From NCBI GenBank assembly GCA_016302965.1, contig JAEDMP010000091.1, forward strand, positions 1 to 8,168: 8,168 nucleotides of DNA. Reading direction: 5' to 3'. The position numbers and the translations under genes are program-made. The notes below the pieces were generated by a model. It saw nothing but the letters and a program-made list of their open reading frames with translations. It did not search any database and was not told the origin of the DNA. Every line of letters starts with the position of its first letter. The stretch's first letter is position 1. Below are positions 5,771-8,168 of this stretch, piece after piece. This DNA comes from Bacteroidaceae bacterium. Its GTDB lineage: Bacteria > Bacteroidota > Bacteroidia > Bacteroidales > Bacteroidaceae.

Positions 5771-6304
5771 ATGAAAGACAACAATTCATATTTCGGAGGA
5801 ATAGTCAGCGGCATCAAGACGCTTGCCACCGGTCTGAAGGTGACGATGAAGGAATACGTCACCCCGAAGAGCACCGAGCAGTATCCCGAAAACCGCAAGA
5901 CGACTCTCCATGTGGCCAAGCGCCACCGCGGCAGACTCGTGTTCAAGCGTGACGAGGCCGGTAACAGCCTCTGCACCGCCTGCACCCTCTGCGAGAAGAC
6001 CTGCCCCAACGGCAGCATCAAGATAGTGAGCGAGATGGTGACCGATGAGTCGACCGGAAAGAAGAAGAAAAAGCTCGTTGACTATCAGTACAACCTGGGC
6101 GACTGCATGTTCTGTCAGCTCTGTACAAATGCCTGCAACTTCGGGGCTATCGAGTTCACGAATGATTTCGAAAACAGCGTGTTCAACCGTGACTCGCTGG
6201 TGCTGCATCTCGACAAGGAGGTGTATGCTGGCGGTTCGCTGCCACAACTCATCGACGGTGGAGCACCGCTCGAAATCGGTAAGTTCAACACTAAAACCAA
6301 GTAA
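5771..6304 (+). CDS. nuoI: NADH-quinone oxidoreductase (complex I) subunit I, 2x[4Fe-4S]
   Basis: NuoI (TYKY homologue) carries clusters N6a and N6b, the wires that pass electrons to N2 in NuoB. The 177-residue product has two ferredoxin-type motifs. C68, C71, C74 and C78 form CxxCxxCxxxCP (CTACTLCEKTCPNG). C112, C115, C118 and C122 form CxxCxxCxxxCN (CMFCQLCTNACNFG), with Asn in place of the usual Pro at 123. The N-terminal region has the family-like TMKEYVTPKSTEQYPE, and a lysine-rich insert (about 96-103) lies between the clusters. In canonical complex I the electrons come from NuoG; with no nuoG in the cluster, this is the likeliest docking site for another donor. ATG 5771 is preferred to the in-frame TTG at 5765, which adds only two residues. 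The stop is 8 bases before nuoJ. Confidence 0.96.
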   Translation: MKDNNSYFGGIVSGIKTLATGLKVTMKEYVTPKSTEQYPENRKTTLHVAKRHRGRLVFKRDEAGNSLCTACTLCEKTCPNGSIKIVSEMVTDESTGKKKKKLVDYQYNLGDCMFCQLCTNACNFGAIEFTNDFENSVFNRDSLVLHLDKEVYAGGSLPQLIDGGAPLEIGKFNTKTK

Positions 6305-6312
6305 GCATTGTC

Positions 6313-6834
6313 ATGGCTAATATAGTAATGTTTGCAATTCTTGCTGTTGTCATTATCGCCTCTGCCGTGATGTGTGTGACAACCACGAGAATCATGAGGG
6401 CAGCCACCTTTATGCTGTTTGTCCTCTTCGGAGTGGCAGGACTCTATTTCCTGCTCGACTACACCTATCTGGGTGCCGCCCAAATCAGCGTCTATGCCGG
6501 TGGCGTGACGATGATTTATGTGTTTGCCATCCAGTTGGTGAACAAGCGTACGCTGCAGGGTATCGTGGAGCGTGTGAAATGTAGCCGTGCCCTCACCTGT
6601 GGTGCACTGTCGTTGCTGGGTCTGGTGGTGACACTGGCCGTACTGCTCAAGAACGATTTTGTTTGCAAGGCTTGTGAGATGGCCGATGCCGAGGTACCCA
6701 TGGATACCATCGGCGAGGCATTGCTCGGTGCTGACAAGTACCAGTATGTGCTCCCCTTCGAGTTCATCTCTATATTCCTGTTGGCTTGTATCATTGGAGG
6801 TATTGTAGTTGCAAGAAAGGAGGAGAAGAAGTAA
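6313..6834 (+). CDS. nuoJ: NADH-quinone oxidoreductase (complex I) subunit J
   Basis: NuoJ (ND6 homologue) is a membrane-arm subunit lying between the NuoH/A region and NuoK. Its third helix changes shape during the catalytic cycle. The 173-residue product has five hydrophobic segments (about 3-23, 30-49, 56-76, 96-113 and 147-167). The third contains ISVYAGGVTMIYVFAIQLVN, which matches the conserved Tyr/Gly-rich helix of the family (Y61, G63 and G64). The loop between segments 4 and 5 has two cysteines (C118 and C121), not a general family feature as far as I know. The charged end ARKEEKK overlaps the ribosome-binding site of nuoK. ATG 6313 is 8 bases after the nuoI stop, without a clear Shine-Dalgarno sequence. 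Confidence 0.94.
   Translation: MANIVMFAILAVVIIASAVMCVTTTRIMRAATFMLFVLFGVAGLYFLLDYTYLGAAQISVYAGGVTMIYVFAIQLVNKRTLQGIVERVKCSRALTCGALSLLGLVVTLAVLLKNDFVCKACEMADAEVPMDTIGEALLGADKYQYVLPFEFISIFLLACIIGGIVVARKEEKK
6816..6823 (+). promoter_or_regulatory. Shine-Dalgarno site of nuoK inside the nuoJ 3' end
   Basis: AAAGGAGG at 6816-6823 lies 12 bases before ATG 6836, somewhat farther than optimal. It coincides with Lys/Glu codons of the nuoJ tail, so part of the match may simply reflect coding. It supports ATG 6836 over an in-frame alternative start at 6809, which would add nine charged residues before the first NuoK helix. Confidence 0.4.
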
Positions 6835-6835
6835 T

Positions 6836-7144
6836 ATGGTTCCTGTACATTGTTTTATCGGACTCAGTGCGCTGTTGTTCTTCATCGGCGTCTATGGCTT
6901 TATCACCCGCCGCAACCTCATTGCGATGCTCATCTCCATTGAGCTCGTGCTGAATGCAGTAGACCTGAATTTTGCCGTGTTCAACCGTATGTTGTTCCCC
7001 GGCGAGTTCGAGGGCTTCTTCATGACACTGTTCTCCATCGGTGTGAGTGCCGCAGAGAGTGCCGTAGCCATTGCGATTATTATTAACGTTTACCGCAACT
7101 TCCACAGCGATCAGGTGAACAGTATTGAAAACATGAAATTCTAA
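6836..7144 (+). CDS. nuoK: NADH-quinone oxidoreductase (complex I) subunit K
   Basis: NuoK (ND4L homologue) is a three-helix membrane subunit forming part of a proton half-channel next to NuoJ and NuoN. With ATG 6836 the product has 102 residues, typical for the family. The two buried glutamates essential in E. coli (E36 and E72) are present as E36 in LISIELVLNAVDLNF and E74 in SAAESAVAIAI. Hydrophobic segments span about 4-23, 27-50 and 60-85. The gene begins 1 base after the nuoJ stop and ends 8 bases before nuoL, consistent with one transcript. Confidence 0.95.
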   Translation: MVPVHCFIGLSALLFFIGVYGFITRRNLIAMLISIELVLNAVDLNFAVFNRMLFPGEFEGFFMTLFSIGVSAAESAVAIAIIINVYRNFHSDQVNSIENMKF

Positions 7145-7152
7145 TATGCCCT

Positions 7153-8168
7153 ATGGACTATAGTTATGTATTTCTGATTCTCCTTCTGCCCTTCCTCTCG
7201 TTCATCGTGTTGGGACTGGCAGGCATGAAGATGTCACACAAGGCGGCCGGACTCATCGGCACTACCTCGTTGGGCATTGTCACTGTACTTTCCTACGTGA
7301 CGGCCATAGCCTATTTCACGGCTCCCAGGATGGCCGATGGCGCTTTTGCCACCATCGTGCCCTATAACTTCACCTGGCTTCCTCTGGGACAGTTGCACTT
7401 CGACCTCGGTGTGCTGCTTGATCCCATCTCGGTGATGATGCTGATTGTCATCTCCACGGTAAGCCTCATGGTGCACATCTATTCGTTCGGCTACATGCAC
7501 GGCGAAAAGGGATTCCAGCGCTACTATGCCTATCTCTCCCTGTTCACCATGTCAATGCTGGGTCTGGTAGTTGCCACCAATATCTTCCAGATGTATCTCT
7601 TCTGGGAGTTGGTGGGTGTGAGCTCTTATCTGCTCATCGGTTTCTACTATCCCTTGCATGCAGCAGTGGCAGCCTCGAAGAAGGCTTTCATCGTGACCCG
7701 TTTCGCCGACTTGTTCTTCCTCATCGGTATTCTGATTTTCGGCTATTATACCCAGTCGTTCAGTTTCTCCTACGTGGACAACCTGGTGATGGGTGCAGGC
7801 ACCACTCCTTTCCTTGCCGTTGACCTGAGCCGCGCTGTGGCTGCTGGCGGATTCATCATCCCCACAGCTTTGGTGCTGATGTTCATCGGTGGTGCAGGTA
7901 AGAGTGCCATGTTCCCCTTGCACATCTGGTTGCCCGATGCCATGGAGGGTCCTACGCCTGTGAGTGCGCTGATTCATGCTGCTACGATGGTGGTGGCAGG
8001 TGTGTTCCAGATAGCCCGTCTGTTCCCTCTGTGGATTGAGTATGCTCCCGACCACATGAGCATTGTGGTGTGGGTGGGTGTGTTCACCGCTTTCTATGCC
8101 GCATCGGTGGCTTGTGCCCAGAGCGACATCAAGCGTGTGCTGGCCTTCTCTACCATCTCGCAGATTGC
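7153..8168 (+). CDS. nuoL: NADH-quinone oxidoreductase (complex I) subunit L, N-terminal part
   Basis: NuoL (ND5 homologue) is the distal antiporter-like proton-pumping subunit. The frame is open from ATG 7153 to the right edge, giving 338 residues of a protein usually over 600 long, so the lateral helix and C-terminus are missing. Visible signatures include FDLGVLLDPISVMM (83-96), LFWELVGVSSYLLIGFYY (149-166) with E152 matching the key channel glutamate E144 of E. coli, and GGAGKSAMFPLHIWLPDAM (246-264) with K250 matching channel lysine K229. GPTPVSALIHAATMV (266-280) and QSDIKRVLAFSTISQI at the cut end are also family blocks. ATG 7153 is chosen because the nearer ATG at 7146 meets a stop after five codons. 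It starts 8 bases after nuoK, without a Shine-Dalgarno sequence. nuoM and nuoN would be expected downstream. Confidence 0.96.
   Translation, partial: MDYSYVFLILLLPFLSFIVLGLAGMKMSHKAAGLIGTTSLGIVTVLSYVTAIAYFTAPRMADGAFATIVPYNFTWLPLGQLHFDLGVLLDPISVMMLIVISTVSLMVHIYSFGYMHGEKGFQRYYAYLSLFTMSMLGLVVATNIFQMYLFWELVGVSSYLLIGFYYPLHAAVAASKKAFIVTRFADLFFLIGILIFGYYTQSFSFSYVDNLVMGAGTTPFLAVDLSRAVAAGGFIIPTALVLMFIGGAGKSAMFPLHIWLPDAMEGPTPVSALIHAATMVVAGVFQIARLFPLWIEYAPDHMSIVVWVGVFTAFYAASVACAQSDIKRVLAFSTISQI

Noticed and set aside
6115..6885. 256-codon minus-strand open frame across nuoI-nuoJ-nuoK
   Set aside because: Same reasoning: low-complexity His/Gln/Thr-rich translation opposite three conserved genes, with no promoter or family signature.

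Overview
The window looks like ordinary chromosomal DNA from a Bacteroidales bacterium, probably a Prevotella-like member of Prevotellaceae. The evidence is a fused nuoCD gene, a nuo gene order without nuoE, nuoF and nuoG, a Bacteroidetes-type promoter (TAnnTTTG at the -7 position) before nuoA, and AT-rich leaders without a Shine-Dalgarno sequence at several starts. The genus is inferred from the flavour of the protein sequences and was not tested by search. All genes lie on the + strand and are tightly packed.

Layout. Positions 1-974 hold the 3' end of valS (valyl-tRNA synthetase): the end of the catalytic core, the anticodon-binding domain and the C-terminal coiled coil. A strong 43-base hairpin follows at 1023-1065. 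Next is a TtcA-like PP-loop tRNA-thiolation enzyme (1081-1824). The 185-base gap at 1825-2009 contains two overlapping, mutually exclusive hairpins, a 21-bp-spaced direct repeat and a good nuo promoter. From 2010 to the right edge runs nuoA-nuoB-nuoCD-nuoH-nuoI-nuoJ-nuoK-nuoL. Coding genes overlap or are 1-8 bases apart, except for a 71-base gap between nuoH and nuoI. The nuoL gene is cut by the window end; nuoM and nuoN would be expected just beyond it.

How the genes work together. The nuo genes encode a respiratory complex I. NuoB, NuoCD and NuoI form the connecting module that carries electrons from the peripheral 4Fe-4S clusters to quinone. NuoA, H, J, K and L form the proton-pumping membrane arm. 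The NADH-oxidising module (NuoE, F and G) is absent from its usual place between nuoCD and nuoH, where only 5 bases separate the two genes. This is the EFG-less complex I known from Bacteroidetes, and its physiological electron donor cannot be read from this sequence. Quinone-site residues (NuoCD H176 and Y225), the N2 cluster cysteines of NuoB, all eight cluster cysteines of NuoI and the key proton-channel residues of NuoK and NuoL are present, so the complex appears functional.

I did not find an undescribed system here. The items most worth a second look are the missing electron-input module, unusual residues in NuoD and NuoI, Shine-Dalgarno motifs inside the operon, and the inverted repeats in the two intergenic gaps.
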